A stretch of DNA of 64,000 bases from Coix lacryma-jobi var. lacryma-jobi. Taxonomy: Eukaryota > Streptophyta > Magnoliopsida > Poales > Poaceae. Shown one piece after another: positions 1-12,514 of the stretch (the stretch's first letter is position 1; every line of letters begins with the position of its first letter). The notes below the pieces were generated by a model. That model had not been told where the DNA came from, searched no databases, and worked only from the letters and a program-made list of their open reading frames with translations. A program made the translations under genes and the position numbers. The stretch is taken from positions 29,417,668 to 29,481,667 of the forward strand of contig CM019823.1 of assembly GCA_009763385.1 (NCBI GenBank). The letters run 5' to 3'.

Positions 1-1801
1 ATGAAATAAATGAGATATTGCCCCAATGTTAAAAGTGGTTCAACAAGTTGGCTTTGTTGGTTTGCAAGAGTTATTCTTTTCATGCCACTTCATCTTGCAC
101 CGCATTTATTGAATTATAAATTCATCGCATGCAATAGGATAGATCCCCCGCCGAGCTTCACCAAGAGCAGGAGCTAAACGCCGAGCCGGAGATCCAGGAG
201 CTCCAGCAGTCAGAGGAAGTCGACCCCGTCCACGACACTAACCTGCCCGAGTGCCCCTCCCACGAGGCCTCGGTTTTCACTCAAGGCAAGCCCCGGAGCA
301 TTCTAAGTCTCCCAGTTTTTGCAATTAATTTACTTGAGTCCTTTTATATTGTGATGCATTAGGTATAGGAGTTGATTGAATCCTATTTGTTGCATTACCA
401 TTCCTTGATTATTGATTATTACCTGCCTTGTTATCCTGTACTGCTTATAATGTAGAATTGCTTAGCCTGCTTAATAAAAGTAGTAGTTAAGGATGTTTCC
501 GTAATACCCCGATGGGTATTTACCGGATCACGGTTGGCTATATTTGCTATCGTGGAAAAGAACCTGAGTAGTAATGAAATACGGTCAACTGGAAGGCAAG
601 GCACAAGTTTGGAAACTTGGGGCAGTCCGTCCGTTGGATCGTGTAGGTTTGTATCGATGTTGGCCCTCGTTCATTTTTGAACGCGCCCTTTTACTTAGGG
701 ATATGTCGGTGCCGTAATCATCGACCCCAAAGCCGGTTAGAAGCTGTTCGGGCCGGTCTCAACCCGTGTCGTGCCCTCTAGTACGGAAGTTGCGATCTGC
801 CGCGTGAGGCCATCGCCAGACTCTGATTGGGCGGTCCGTGCTTGAGCCGCGACGATTACCACCACGAACAAGCGTCGAGCGGTTGCCCAATGCATGGACC
901 CGACGGGGAAAGTGTGGGCTGGTATTAAGGTCTTTCATCTTTCACCAGCTGGTTTGGAATTCGATTCGAGTCGCCGTCTCCCCCGGTTAGTGGGAAACTA
1001 TGGCGAGCTTCACCACGATACAACTCCATGTGATGTTTAAAGGTTCAACTAAAATGTGGATAAGTCAACTGGATATGGTTATATTATTGTTTGTTAGATT
1101 CAAGTGAGTGCTCTAGTACAGGTAATAACCTAGAACTAAGGAGTAGGTTTAAAAGTAACAGCTCATCATAATCATTAATTATCCCTTATCTGAATTTGAG
1201 CCTTTCGCAACTAAAAGATCCCAGCTCCACCTCAAAAGCCTTGCATACCCTTGGAGTCTTTTATTTTCAGTTAGACGGGTAAGTCTAGCTGAGTACATTC
1301 CCGTACTCAGGGTTTATCCCGTTTGTTGCAGATGGCCAGGTCTACTTTGGCTATTGTAAGCACTGCCTCTACCCAGTGGAAGGTGATGAGGAGTAGGCCC
1401 AGGGCAGGGTCGTCAAGAAGCTTTCCTCCTTCTTTTGCCGGACTGAAGACTACTGGTGGCACACTATCTTAAAAAGGAGGAATGACTTGTGTTGAGTTGG
1501 TTTATCAAACAATGTTTTATTTGGACCACGTTTGTTGTGGTCGTGTTTTAAACTTATTCGAGCTTCCGCACTTTTAAACTCAATATTGTAAATAACTCTG
1601 ATGTTTTAAATTCGATTTCGTTTCGCTGTGATGTATCTTTACGAATGTAACCTTGAACGATGCGATCCTGTATGTTATGGTGTTAGAAATCCTTCGTGAT
1701 TTCCGGACTACCGGGGTTATATGGGTTCAAGTATGGTCGAAGTCAGACGGATTTGGCTAAGATAATACTTGAGCTCTTATCGCCAGGTCGGTTCCGCCAC
1801 A
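1..1801 (+). mobile_element. K: right-hand part of a Del/Tekay-like gypsy LTR
   Basis: This is the 3' portion of a long LTR whose left end lies outside the window. It aligns block by block with the right part of solo LTR G: a GAG-rich segment ending GCAAGCCCCGGAGCATT near 285-303, a block around 1290-1400 containing GTACTCAGGGTTTAT and GCAGATGGCCAG, and the terminal block TTTCCGGACTACCGGG to GGTCGGTTCCGCCACA. It ends in CA at 1801. No primer-binding site follows, so this is either a 3' LTR or a solo LTR in plus orientation. It interrupts the gag of gypsy element H. Small reading frames inside it are not conserved between the two copies and are not genes. Assignment to the Del/Tekay lineage is an inference from the LTR end sequences. 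Confidence 0.75.
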
Positions 1802-2439
1802 GGCCTGGAAGCTTCTCCCCGCTCTGTTCGGCTATTCTTGAAAATGATTTGTTGCAAAATTCTTCATTTGTGATTTGCCTCAGGGTCCACAGCGGCCAGT
1901 TTTTCCTCGCCTAGAGAATCGGAAGGTTTAATAATACCTTCATCTTGCCTCTGCTTGTTGGGGTCACTTGCCATTAACCATATAATGGAGAAGATACAGC
2001 ATTCTGTGCAAAAGGGTTAGCATCAATCTTCTTTTTTCCGTCGAACTTCAAATGCCCTTCCTGGATGGCTTCTGGATAACGCAAACCCTGAACACTCGGA
2101 ATCATTTAATAGAATGAGATCTGGTGTTTGTTAATGAAACCACAATATTTTTGTCTGTACTCCTTCGGGTGCAAGCCTGGGATGACCTTCTGGTAGCTTG
2201 ATGCGCCCCTCTTTTCACAACATTCGATAGCTTATCCGATTTGGAACATCAAGTCGTTAGGTACCCTTTTGCTTTGCCTCCTCACCATGTTGATTGACTT
2301 GAGTTGGCTCTTTCGTTCGCCCAGACTAATTCAGCTGCAGCTATCTCATCTTCGTCATCATACTCCATTGCTTCTTCTAAGAAACTCTGATACTTTGCTA
2401 GTCACAATCGCCTTTTTAGAATTGGTTGTTTCTTCTTTC

Positions 2440-3750
2440 AAACCCCTGAGTCTGATTACTCTTTACTGCAATCGTTGTGAAAATTGCCCAAGATCAACCA
2501 TCAAACTCCATGGCCGAATAACTTTTTCCCTGGTATTTGGCAACATGCCACTAAGCTACCCTAGCAATTGATCATCTGGCAAATTCGGGAATAGCAGAGA
2601 TTTTTAGTCTCTCTGAATCTCCGCAAATATTTTCTGTGGTGTTTCGGTAGCTTTCATTCTCAAACTCATGAGGTCGACCAACTTCTTCTCTTGATACCCG
2701 TAAAGAAATACGCATGGAATTTCTGCTCCAAATCCGCCAATGTTCCAATAGAATTCGCCGGTAGAGATGTAAACCATGAGAAGGCTGGTCCTGTCAGTGA
2801 TAACAGGAAGTACCGAATCCTCCAAGGTTCATCTGCATATGCTTCCCCAAGCTGCATTAAGTAACGGCTGATATGTTCTATAGTGCTAGTATCATCTTGG
2901 TCTAAAACTTGGTGAGATCAGTGGGAGGCTTTCCCTCGGAGGAGTGCTACTCGGTTATACCACTCTGGGTAAGGAGATTTATAAGCGTAATACTGATTCT
3001 TTGGCTTCCGGCCGAATTGATTTTGCATCATGTCGGCCATCCTCTGCATGACAATGTCAATATTTGAATCTGGAATGCCGTGCGCTTGTCCTCCAAGAAA
3101 TGCTCCTGCTGAATTTTTTAGCCCGGGTTTGGGAAAGCATCAATCGCATTGTAGTCAATGAACTCCTGATATCCATCTCCATACATATTCTTCTGCAACC
3201 TATTTGTTGCTGGAGACACTCTGAAAGCAAATTGTGGGACGTTTCTCATCGTTCAGAATGTGAGTTGGCCATGAGTCGTGGAGGTTGTTGCTTCTCGTGA
3301 GGGACCATCCCACCTCTGCTTGTACCAACTCCGCCATCTTCGCAATCTTTTTCTGATGTTGGGGTACGGGGAATAACAATGGCCCCTGTATCGGGCCAGC
3401 GGCTTCCTCAAACGTTTATCAACTGTCGGGCTGAAAGTACTAACCATGATGGCACGAAAAGTATTTAAGAAAGCTGATTGATGGTTTGTCAAGGCCTCTG
3501 ACATAGCCTTGTACACCAGTTCGGATAATTTTTGAGCATCTTCCTCATCGGTGCTATCAGATTGATGAGGAAGGAGAGTTCTTGGGAGTGACTGCTGCTT
3601 CTGGAAAACCTTGTTACTCTTATTCTTAGAAAAGGACATCAAGCACTTGTGCTGAAATTCATCGCATGCTTGTTGAACTAAATTTCTCAAGTCTCCTAGC
3701 AACTCATCAATGGTCACATCCAGAACTTGATTGTTGTCGAATTCAGGCAT
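2440..3750 (-). pseudogene. H gag (Retrotrans_gag type), broken
   Basis: This is a capsid-like gag of a Ty3/gypsy element. The most likely start is the methionine codon at 3748-3750 (MPEFDNN), which follows the primer site by 14 nt. The reading frame is open upstream but enters the LTR. About 170 codons are open and acidic-to-basic with no recognised motif. The conserved gag core appears near 2604-2857 in two overlapping frames: a stretch with LTGPAFSWFTSLP, then LEQKFHAYF, then a DLMSLR-like segment. This core matches the usual plant pattern of tryptophan-containing capsid helices. Downstream, 2440-2600 keeps a degraded PDDQLLG-like segment with stops. At least two frameshifts and several stop codons make it non-functional. 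No zinc knuckle is visible before truncation. Confidence 0.65.
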
Positions 3751-3764
3751 CTTGGAATGTGGAG

Positions 3765-3781
3765 TCCCACCAGGCGTGCCA
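3765..3781 (-). other. H primer-binding site
   Basis: On the minus strand this reads TGGCACGCCTGGTGGGA. It starts a few nucleotides inside the LTR end (CCAACACA) and is of the form seen in many plant gypsy elements. I do not assign the tRNA. Confidence 0.65.
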
Positions 3782-3786
3782 AAAAG

Positions 3787-4540
3787 TGTGTTGGCACAAA
3801 ATGTGGCGCACTGTGCCTCACACACAGCAAGCTTGAAAGCGTGGCTTCAATCGGGTGCCCGGACGGTTTGAAATCCAAAAACGTGCTAGTCGGTTTGACC
3901 TGAAAACCAACAAGGGATAAAACTGTGAGAATAAAACTGGAACATGCCGGGTGAGACCAGACAGTTCCATTTTACGGCCCTGAAGCCACTTTCAACGACA
4001 TACAGCTATAGAAGTTGTCTGCCAAGCATGTTTATAGAGTCATTCGGCTAATATAAAGAAAGCATGTAAAAGTATTGATTGTCGAATACACATGTAGAAA
4101 AGACATGCTTGAACAAGTAAAAATAAATTATAAATTGACATATAACCAAGCTCGGCAATCTAGCCGAATTGGGATCCATGAAGAAGGAACATGCAAACAA
4201 ACACGATCAAACCAATCTAAACTTACATCTGCCGCATGATATTTAGTTTTATCAAAGCTCAAGCGTGATTGACATGTATGAACCCGTAACACGTAACAAT
4301 CTAGATTAGAAATTAATTCGGCCATCATGATCATGCAATTTATAAGGGATGTCATGAAAACAACAATTATTGGAACATAAGTAAACTTGTAAAGAAAGGC
4401 CGAACAAAGTCAATCTAGATTGGGCAAAAGAGTATTACAAAATTAATTAAATCATGCAACACATGGTAACTTAATGAATCTACTAGATCTTGCCGAATCT
4501 AATAGAGCCGATAACTATCTCGCTTTTGCTAAACATATCA
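3787..4540 (-). repeat. H 5' LTR
   Basis: This is about 754 bp, running in element sense from TGATATG (4540) to CCAACACA (3787). A TATA-like box CTATAAAC reads on the minus strand at 4030-4037. No second copy is present for confirmation. The left edge could be two bases different because CACA is repeated there. Confidence 0.6.
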
Positions 4541-5229
4541 AGTAAACGCCTGTGGGATCACGCAACACAAACCCTTGTAGAGATGGCCAGGACGATGCCC
4601 GATGAGCATAGGACTCCTAGGCGGTATTCGGCCGAGGCTATAAACATTGCATGCTATATTTCCAATCGCATTTTTCTCTGTGCTTTCTTGAAGAAAACTT
4701 CTTATGAGTTGCGATTGGGAAGCAACCCAAAGTGAGTTATTTTAGAGTTTTTGGTTGCCACAGTTTTATACTCAAGAAAGGCAACTTGGACAAGTTTGAG
4801 TCTCACTCTTCTGACGGTGTATTTTTTGGTTATGGTAATCATACCCGTGCATATCGTGTACTTAACCTTGATACTAACCGAGTCATGGAGACATCTGATG
4901 TCACCTTCGACGAGACCATGCTTTGTCTTTCTTCTAGATTTGAGCGTGCAGGTGATCATGAGATTGGAGAACCTCTTTTTGATGATGAGGAAGATGGAGG
5001 TGAACAGATGGATGATCCAGGTCTTCCTCCACCTGCTGTTCCTGTGGGATCGACTTCGATCACGACTGCTCGCGGCCCCGACCCATCTTCTTCCACTACA
5101 TGGGGTCGGTCGATCCACCACCTCGGGGTTTGCCAGTGATACCACGAGGCACCAGCCACTGTGGAGGGGGAGGTCACTTCGGCAAGGGAGGCGCCACGAC
5201 ACATCCAGCGCCAACACCCACCTCAATAG
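4541..5229 (+). pseudogene. E integrase C-terminal part and linker, broken
   Basis: This is the C-terminal third of a copia integrase, which joins element cDNA to host DNA. The visible blocks are a TLVEMARTM stretch that normally follows the catalytic Glu region, an EAINIACYISNRIF segment, and the copia-typical FRVFGCHSFILKKG block followed by a FFGY-like and a TRAYRVLN block with VTFDETM. The frame changes by one base near 4730, between SYELRLG and the FRVFG block. The linker after about 5020 is Pro/Asp/Glu-rich and contains a stop near 5139. The upstream catalytic core is absent because H was inserted at 4541. The reading frame is therefore dead both by mutation and by insertion. Confidence 0.85.
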
Positions 5230-6145
5230 ATGATCGGCAACATCCATGAACGCGTCACTCGGTCAAGGTCACAAGAAATCTCTCACTTTGCTCATTCTAC
5301 ATGTGTTGATGATTTTGAACCCCGAGATGTTGGACACACTTTATCTGATCCAGATTGGGTCAATGCCATGAATGAGGAGCTAGAAAATTTTGAGAGAAAT
5401 CGGGTTTGGGTTCTTGTTCCATCTCCTCCTGAGTGTCATCCTATTGGGACAAAATGGGTTTTCAAAAACAAACAAGGAGAGGATGGCCATGTTGTGAGAA
5501 ACAAGGCCAGACTTGTAGCCCAGGGGTATAGTCAGAAGGAGGGGATAGACTATGAGGAGACTTTTGCTCTTGTAGCTCGTTTGGAGGCAATTAGGATCCT
5601 CTTGGCTTTTGCTGCATCCAGGGTTTCAAACTTTTTCAAATGGATGTCAAGAGTGTCTTCCTAAACGGCTACATAGAAGAAGAGGTGTATGTGAGACAGC
5701 CCCCCGGTTTCGAAAATTCCAAGTTTCCAAACCATGTTTTTAAACTTAACAAAGTTTTATATGGTTTGAAATAAGCCCCTAGAGCCTGGTATGATAGGTT
5801 GAAAACCTTTTTGCTTGCTAATGGTTTTAAAACGGGATGTGTGGATAAAACTCTTTTTCTCCTCAAGCAAGGCAATGACACTTTGTTGGTTCAGATTTAC
5901 GTGGATGATATCATTTTCGGTGGTTCTTCTCATGCTTTGGTTGCCAAGTTTGCAGATACAATGAGCAGGGAATTTGAGATGAGCATGATGGGCGAGTTGA
6001 CATTCTTCCTCGGGTTGCAAATCAAGCAATGCCGAGAAGGGACGTTTGTGCACCAGGGCAAGTACACCAAGGACATAGTGAAGAAGTTCGATATGGGTCA
6101 GGCCAAGCCTTTTTCAACACCCTTGTCGACCATGATGGCCCTGGA
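5230..6145 (+). pseudogene. E reverse transcriptase, N-terminal two thirds, broken
   Basis: This is Ty1/copia reverse transcriptase. In order it shows the entry block WVFKNKQGEDG, KARLVAQGYSQ and YEETFA (about 5455-5570), the QMDVKSVFLNG block near 5636-5670, PPGFEN and a LYGLK block, and the catalytic YVDD at 5898-5909 followed by IIFGGSS. It ends with the FFLGLQIKQ block and PLSTMMALD, where solo LTR G interrupts at codon D (6145). Two lesions precede G: a frame change near 5635, and a stop TAA at 5772-5774 where relatives have a glutamine codon (LYGLKQAPRAW). The catalytic aspartates survive, so the element decayed after a functional past. It is fused with RNase H in the gag-pol polyprotein of the family. 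Confidence 0.93.
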
Positions 6146-9100
6146 TGTAACACCATAGGTGTTAAGCAACCCTAAATGCATAACTTGACATAGCATAAGC
6201 ATGGCATGTCATCTTTTCATGTGCATTTGTGTGTGTGTTGTTTAAGTCTTGTGGAGCTCTTAGTATAGCTATGTTTTGTTTCCTGTTTCTGACCAAGTGC
6301 CTTAACCAAAGTTGTAAATCTTGATATAAGGAACAACTTTGCTTAAAAGCACTTTTTCAGAAAAGGTCTTTTAATGTTATTTCTTGCATTAGAAAAATAG
6401 GTTAGGAGTAAAATTCTTTTTCTAAGCAGAATTTGGACTTGAGCCTTAAAAGATGAATTGTTCCTTGCAAAATTCTAAGCAACTTTGCTTTTACCTTTTC
6501 TAATTCGGTTTAGTTTGGGAGTTGTGGAGCAGCAAAGAATTGAACAAAACTTCTTTAGTTTAAACCCCGTGGACCCCACCTGTCAGCACCTCCTTCTTTC
6601 TCCACCGCGCGCCCGCCGTTCGCCCGCGCGCCGTACACCGGCGAAAACCGCCGCAGCCGCGCGAGACCGCCTAAACCGCCGCTCGCTCGCCGCCCGTGGT
6701 TTCCGCTAGCCCCAACACCTCTCCTGTCCCCTCTCTGCGCCGTTGCTGCATGGCCGCCGATGCCTGGCCGCCGTCGCGCCCGGTTAGGACGGCCCGACGG
6801 AAGTGGCCAGGTGCAATGCACCCAAGCGTTGCATCTCTTTTGCCTCCTCCTCCTTCACCCGCGCGTGCAACCGACAGCTCGCTCACTTGCTCTCTCACGC
6901 GCTCGCCTCCTTCCTCTACTTATCTCCTCCAGTTCATAGCGCCGCCGCCCGCCGAACTCCGGCGAGCGATTACTCGCCGCTCAACACACCGCCGCCCGAT
7001 TCCTTCCGCCAACCCCCCGCCCTAACCTCCACTCTCACCAGCTCGGGTTGGTTTCCTCTCTTCTCCTCTCTAGCTGGCGGAACGCCGAGTGCCAGTCTCG
7101 GGTTCTCGCCATGGCCGCCGCCTTGACCTTCACATGGTCCGGCCGTCTCGGGCCAAACCACCTCCAACAGAGCCCCGTTCTCACCTCCTCCACCTCCGTA
7201 GTTGCTTAGGGTTAGATGGAGACTTTCTCTCAACGTGTTTCGACCGGACCGAGCCGTGCCACGGCTATGTCCGCCGCGGACCGCCGCCGTGCGTGGCGCG
7301 GGCAATGCCGAGGACGGCAAGGCTCGATAGTTTCCCTGGTAGGTGCTTAGGGTCTGCTTGAGTCAGTGGTTGCGTCGTCGAGCCTCGGAATAGCCAGGTT
7401 AAGCCTCGCCGCCGAGTTGCCGCGCCGCCGCTCCGCCATTGTCGCCGTCGAGCTTGCTCCGGTGAACCTCTGGCCGGGAGACCTAGCCGACCATGTCCGC
7501 CTCGCGAAGACAAAGCTAGCTGGGTAGATGGTTGTGCCGGAAACCTCGCCGCCGGCGAGCTAGCGCCGGTCAACTCCGGCGGGTGTGCTCTGCCTCCGAT
7601 GCGTGGGCCCGTTGACCGGGTGACGTGGGGTCGCCTGACTCGCAGGGCCCGCTGGCAATGAGTGGAAGGGAGAAGGGAAAAATCTAGGTACGCTAGCGCT
7701 CGCGGTAGCCGGGTGTGTTTAGCGTTTTGTCCTGTGTCTGCTGGTGCTTGAAGTGGGGGTGTCCATAGCGTTTTAGGTCGGTTTTCTTTTAAATCAGTTT
7801 TGCAGGAATAGTTTAAAGGCTTTAAAAATTCATGCAAGGCTCATTTTAAGTTCAAATGCTGCGGAACAAATTTTGTTGTGTTAAGAATGAATAAAGCTAC
7901 CTGTGAAAAATGTAAATGCATATTTTGGTGATACTTTTATGTGTGGTTTAAATTATTTAGGAAATTGTTGTTAACTTGGAAAATGCATAACTAATTCTGT
8001 GTAGCTCAGAAAAATGTGACTCCAATTTTGTTAGGTTTGTGTAGATGAGTAGTTTCTGGGAAAAATGGAATATAGAGATGCTCTATAGAATTTATTGGCA
8101 GTAGCAATTAAAATGATTAAATATTGTTTTCTTGTATATTTTGTAGTAATTAAAATATGAGGAATATGAACCTGATAATTTTGGTAGACTGCTCTTGTAC
8201 TAAGAAGTTTAGAGGAAAAATGTGAAATCGGATGCTTGACAATTTGTGCTAGGATGTATAGTTCAAGGCACCTTTTCATCATATTATTTGTCGTTTTCAT
8301 AAAGGGCAGTGTTTAAGTTCAAACAGCTTGAAATTTAACAGTGGGTTGGTTTACATGTTGTTAGCCTAGAATAATTTTTGTAGATTTTTCTAAGACTGTT
8401 TGTAATAAGTTGCTCTTATAAGCATGCTTAAGTAGGATTATGTGGCAAGCAATTAAGTGGGTAAAAGTATGGTGAGTAAAGTGTCATCTTAACTAATTTA
8501 GGAAGGTTAAAAAAATGAATTATCTAGAAGCAAGGTAGTTAGGAGTCAACTGGATGATATTGACTATCTTGTTAAAGAGAATGCAGTAGACGACATGTGC
8601 TTATCTCCTGATCTATTGTTAAACCTATCGCATCCCATATGCATTCTATGTGCATTCATCCTACTTATGCATAGTATGCATCATACAGGATCGGCAGAAG
8701 AGACTCAGAACCCACCGCAGCGGGAAGAGCTGAGCCAGGAGGAGACAGTGGCCGAGGAGACCGGAGGAGCCGACGCCGAGGAACTGCCCGAGTGTCGCGA
8801 CCACCGTCCGTCTGACTTCGAGAAAGGCAAGCCCCGGAGCATTTAACTCCTACGGTTTGCAACGGTTACAATTAACCTGATATTGATTGTGCATAGGTCT
8901 ATAGGAATTGATTGCTACCATTGATGCATTACTACTATACCTTGTCCACTGTAAATAACATCTTGTTATCCTGTTTAGGTTTAGGCACGTTATATGCTTA
9001 GCCTTGCTTAGACCGGTAAAAGTCGGGTGATATCCTGTCTCCGCATATAGGTGGATACTGCTCATGACTGGCCTGTGCTATCATGAAGATAACCATGTGA

Positions 9101-10370
9101 TAATTAAAATGAGACCGGATGGGATGTAGGAGCAGCAGGACATGGGTTCTCTGAGCTAGTAGTCTCCCGTCTGTGTAGCATAGGACCCATTTCCGAAAGT
9201 GTCCCTTCAGTCAAATTGAACGCGTCAATCACTTAACGGAGCAGGTGTGGGTACCTCCCGTGAAGCCGAGTAAGGTTATTCGAGCCGGTGATGGAGATGT
9301 TGACGCCTAACACCCAGGGCCTCAGTTGTACCGTGGACAACTATTCTGAGCAACCTGACATGGTCCGAGGGCAAGCGGGGCCTGATCGACCTGGCATGAC
9401 CGTGGGCAGCAATAGCTTGAGCGACTTGGCACTGAGATAACCCCCGGTGTATAAGGGCCCATGGTCGTCCCGCGAATCGTGTTCTCGAATCTCCTGAGTG
9501 GCAGCCGACGGCTACCGAGCGCATGTGTGATCAGGCGAGTGTGCGACATTTTATCCCCAGCTGGGTAGGAATCGATTATAATCGCCATCGCTCCTTGACA
9601 GTGAGTAATTGACTTTAGACCACTACCTGTAGAACTTATGGAACTAAAGATGGTTTAATGATGAATCTGAAAGGCTATTGATGAAATAGTCACTCTTGCT
9701 TGAATAAGTAGTCAAGTGCTTGCTCTAGATCAGGTGCAAATCTAGTTAATCAGATTGATTACATAAATTAACTGCCAATACCCTAATGATGACTAATAAT
9801 GATGAAAATGCTTTTATGCAAAAGATGTCTGCTAGCCAACTCCAGATACAGCTTTGCATACTCCTTGTTGTCACCTTATTCTGGTTTATGATGGGTAAGT
9901 CTAGCTGAGTACCTTCTTGTACTCAGGGTTTATTCACTTGTTGTTGCAGATGGCCAGTGCTTCTATGGCTACTGCGAGAACTGCCTGTACCCAGTTTCGG
10001 GAGATGATTAGACCATGGGCACGGTCACCTCTTATCCTCACCTGATGCTTTTGTTGGACTGATCAGGCATATGGCACCGTATTGTGAACCAGTGAACTTA
10101 TGTTTTAAAACTATGTTGCTTCCACTACCATTTCCAAACTATGGTTTGTAATATTGATTCCTACTCTGATGTATTTGAACTATGTGCAACTGTGATGTAA
10201 CTTATGAGCATGTTCGCTGAACTATTATGATCTTGGCTGATGTTGAAATAATTCAAAATCCTTCGAGATTTCCGGACTACCGGGTTTGTACGAGCTTAAG
10301 TACACGATAATCTTGCGAAAGCAGAGGTTTCGTTGCTTAATCTGGTATAAAATTGGTCGGTTCTGTCACA
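6146..10370 (+). mobile_element. G: 4.2-kb solo LTR (Del/Tekay-like) in E pol
   Basis: This begins TGTAACACC and ends GGTTCTGTCACA. It splits a single Leu-Asp-Ala codon series of E: the left flank CTGGA (6141-6145) and right flank CTAGA (10371-10375) form a 5-bp target duplication with one mismatch. Removing the LTR plus one copy restores the copia frame across the junction. No primer site, PPT, internal region or second LTR is present, so it is a solo LTR left by recombination between LTRs. Its right half matches LTR K. Its middle is unusually GC-rich (see 6560-7760), and 7830-8560 is AT-rich with nothing recognisable. Confidence 0.9.
6560..7760 (+). other. GC-rich, gene-like segment inside LTR G
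   Basis: This 1.2-kb block is rich in CCGCCG, CGCGC and CGCCGGCG, has ACCCCACCTGTCAGCACC near 6574, and alternates C/T-rich stretches. It resembles the 5' region of a grass gene more than the flanking AT-rich LTR. Several overlapping frames are open because of GC content, but none shows a known domain. The corresponding part of K is outside the window, so conservation cannot be tested here. The likely reading is the LTR promoter and 5' leader region. Confidence 0.4.
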
Positions 10371-11073
10371 CTAGATGCGAACGAGGAGGGAGAAGCCGTG
10401 GACCAGAAGGAGTACCGAATTATGATCGGGTCGCTGCTGTACCTGACGGCGACACGCCCGACATTCAGTTTGCGGTGTGTCTTTGCGCACGATTTCAGTC
10501 ATCGCCGCGCACCTCTCACCGTCAGGCGGTCAAGCGCATTATGAGGTACCTTCGTTTCACTCCTGAGTTCGGGATTTGGTATTCTGCTTCTTCTACCCTC
10601 TCTCTCTTTGCGGATACTCTGATGCTGATTTTGCCGGTTGCCGACTTGACCGCAAGTCCACTTCTGGGACTTGTCAGTTTTTAGGTTCTTCTCTTCTTTC
10701 TTGGTCTTCTCGCAAGCAGTCTAGTGTCGCTCAGTCTACCATAGAGGCTAAATATGTTGCCGCTGCTAGCTGTTGTTCCCAGCTGTTGTGGATGATGGCC
10801 ACTTTGTGTGATTTTGGTCTGAGCTTTTTACGAGTTCCTTTGCTTTGTGATAGCACGAGTGCGATTAGCGTTGCTAAGAACCCCGTGCTTCATTCTAAGA
10901 CCAAACACATTGATGTGCGCTTTCATTTCTTGCGAGACCACTATGAGAAGGGTGATATCGACCTTTGCCATGTCGATACTCATCATCAGTTGGTAGATAT
11001 TTTTACCAAGCCTTTGGACCAATCAACCTTTGCTAGGTTGAGAGGTGAGCTTGGTGTGTGTTTCCCCTTTTAG
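10371..11073 (+). pseudogene. E reverse transcriptase end and RNase H, broken
   Basis: This continues E pol after solo LTR G. First comes the EYR.MIGSLLYLTATRP block, then ARFQSSPRTSHRQAVKR and the YLRFTPEFGIWYS block. RNase H follows with GYSDADFAGC (catalytic Asp), RKSTSGTCQFLG, and QSTIEAKYVAAA (the catalytic Glu present; relatives usually read AEAEY or AESEY). The CDSTSAI and KHIDVRFHFLRD blocks come next, then DIFTKPLD, ending RGELGVCFPF with TAG at 11071-11073. A one-base frame change lies near 10605, between the SASSTLSL and GYSDADF blocks, and a second disturbance near 10470 separates two overlapping frames. The C-terminus has the full family length. Confidence 0.93.
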
Positions 11074-12514
11074 TTGGGGGAAACATTTTGGTTAATATAT
11101 CATAGACTGACTTCTTTTGTTTTGTTTCTTTAAGTCTTTGCATTTCATCATCTTTGCATCTTTACTTTTTCGAGTTCGTGTCTATAATCTTTAGAATGAA
11201 TCTATGCTATGAATAGTGTATCCTCCGATGATATATGATGATGCTTGTAGCTTAGGCTCTTCTTGATCACTGATACATATTGTGAGCAGAGCTATTTCAG
11301 AAACTGTGAATATGCTTAATTCAACATAAAATTTGAAATTTGTTCACCATTGAGATTGACAACTAGCATGTGTAGAACGTGTTGAAGTTACTAATGCTAT
11401 TCCTATATGCTAGGTTGCTATGTCTCTAGTTCTGAGCCTTTCATTTGCTTGGTATGTTCATATTCTGTTAAATTTGAACCAAGTCTAAGTGAATTGAAAA
11501 GATCGAGATGGGATTGCTTGACAGCACATCACAGTATCGAGACTGTTTCTCATTGCACATTGAGTTAAACTTGAGTCGTGTAGTGTAAGACCGAAACCGT
11601 TGCTTCAAGCTTCTAATTGCTCATGCATAGGCTTAGCTCTGTTGAAAAGTTAGGCAATGTCAAGCTTTCAACCTCTCGCAATCACATGCTGAAAACTTGA
11701 ACTTCTGTATAATAACCGCTGCAACTCCGATAAAATTTTGATAACACAAGTCTATGTCTCATTATATAGCATGATGATTGAACTTAGCTAGGGGTAGTTC
11801 ACCTTGTATACATGTTTAACATTTGTTCAACTTCCTGTCTATACATGTTCAATGCTATTTTGATGGTGAAACCCTTTTCTGAATGGCTTAAAATCTGCTC
11901 ACTATGCTCATATGTTCATATTTCGTATTCTATGATCAGTTTGAGCCTTTGCTGGCATTTATACTTGTTGAGTAGTCATATCAGCACTCTTTGGAGCATC
12001 TATTCACTCTATAGACTATATACCTGAAGTTGTTAACCCTGCATTTGTGACTCATATGCATTTGCTTATTTGTGCATTATCAACTAAGGGGAGAAATTTG
12101 ACAAATCATGCAAATCATGTCCTAGTTGTGTGCACTTTTGAAGGGGGAGTTCATGTCCAGGGGAGTTTGCTCGCTTGATGAGTCTTCAATTGGTTTGGAG
12201 CAGTTTTTAGCTAGTTGTGTTGAGCCTTTGCCTCTTTCTGGAGGGACTAGCTGATTTATTTGAGTTTGGACTACTTTGCTCCGATCTTCTCGCTAGCGGT
12301 GTTGAGCCCGTTCTGCCTCTTCTTCAGGGCTAGCTTTGCTTTGCTTGGTTGCGTCAAGTCATGGCCCATGTCTTTGGGAACCAAGTATCTTGCTCACTCC
12401 ATTCGACTTCTTTTGGCTTTGCCTCGCTTCTGGTTGTTTGGTTGAGTTCGCTTCTCTTTCTTCTTTTCTTCTATCTCCATATGATTTGTGTTGGTAGTTG
12501 ACAATGCACTCATC
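11074..12514 (+). other. E 3' untranslated region with PPT-like tracts
   Basis: No gene is visible in this 1.44-kb stretch between the pol stop and the PPT. It is T-rich and matches, in reverse orientation, the 3' region of element C. For example, the block around the CCATGTCTTTGGGAACCAAG string at 12366-12385 recurs as its complement near 17942-17965. AGGGGAGAA (12088), GGGGGAGTTC (12142) and AGGGGAGTTTG (12159) are PPT-like tracts upstream of the true PPT. Two related units beginning CTAGTTGTGTTGAGCC (12213) and CTAGCGGTGTTGAGCC (12293), each ending in ACTAGCT or GCTAGCT, form an imperfect direct repeat. Confidence 0.7.

Larger units (their letters stand above)
1802..4540 (-). mobile_element. 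H: truncated Ty3/gypsy element in E
   Basis: This is the 5' end of a minus-strand gypsy element. It comprises a complete LTR (3787-4540), a primer-binding site (3765-3781), and a decayed gag running leftward until it is cut by LTR K at 1802. The right edge is where copia integrase homology of E begins. The element-sense LTR start TGATATG reads from 4540, and 4541-4545 (AGTAA) is the candidate target duplication. Its second copy is not in the window. Protease, reverse transcriptase and the 3' LTR are missing from view and may lie to the left. Confidence 0.7.

Noticed and set aside
6555..7837. Several long open frames on both strands
   Set aside because: They lie in the GC-rich part of solo LTR G, overlap one another in all frames and show no domain; high GC explains the lack of stops.
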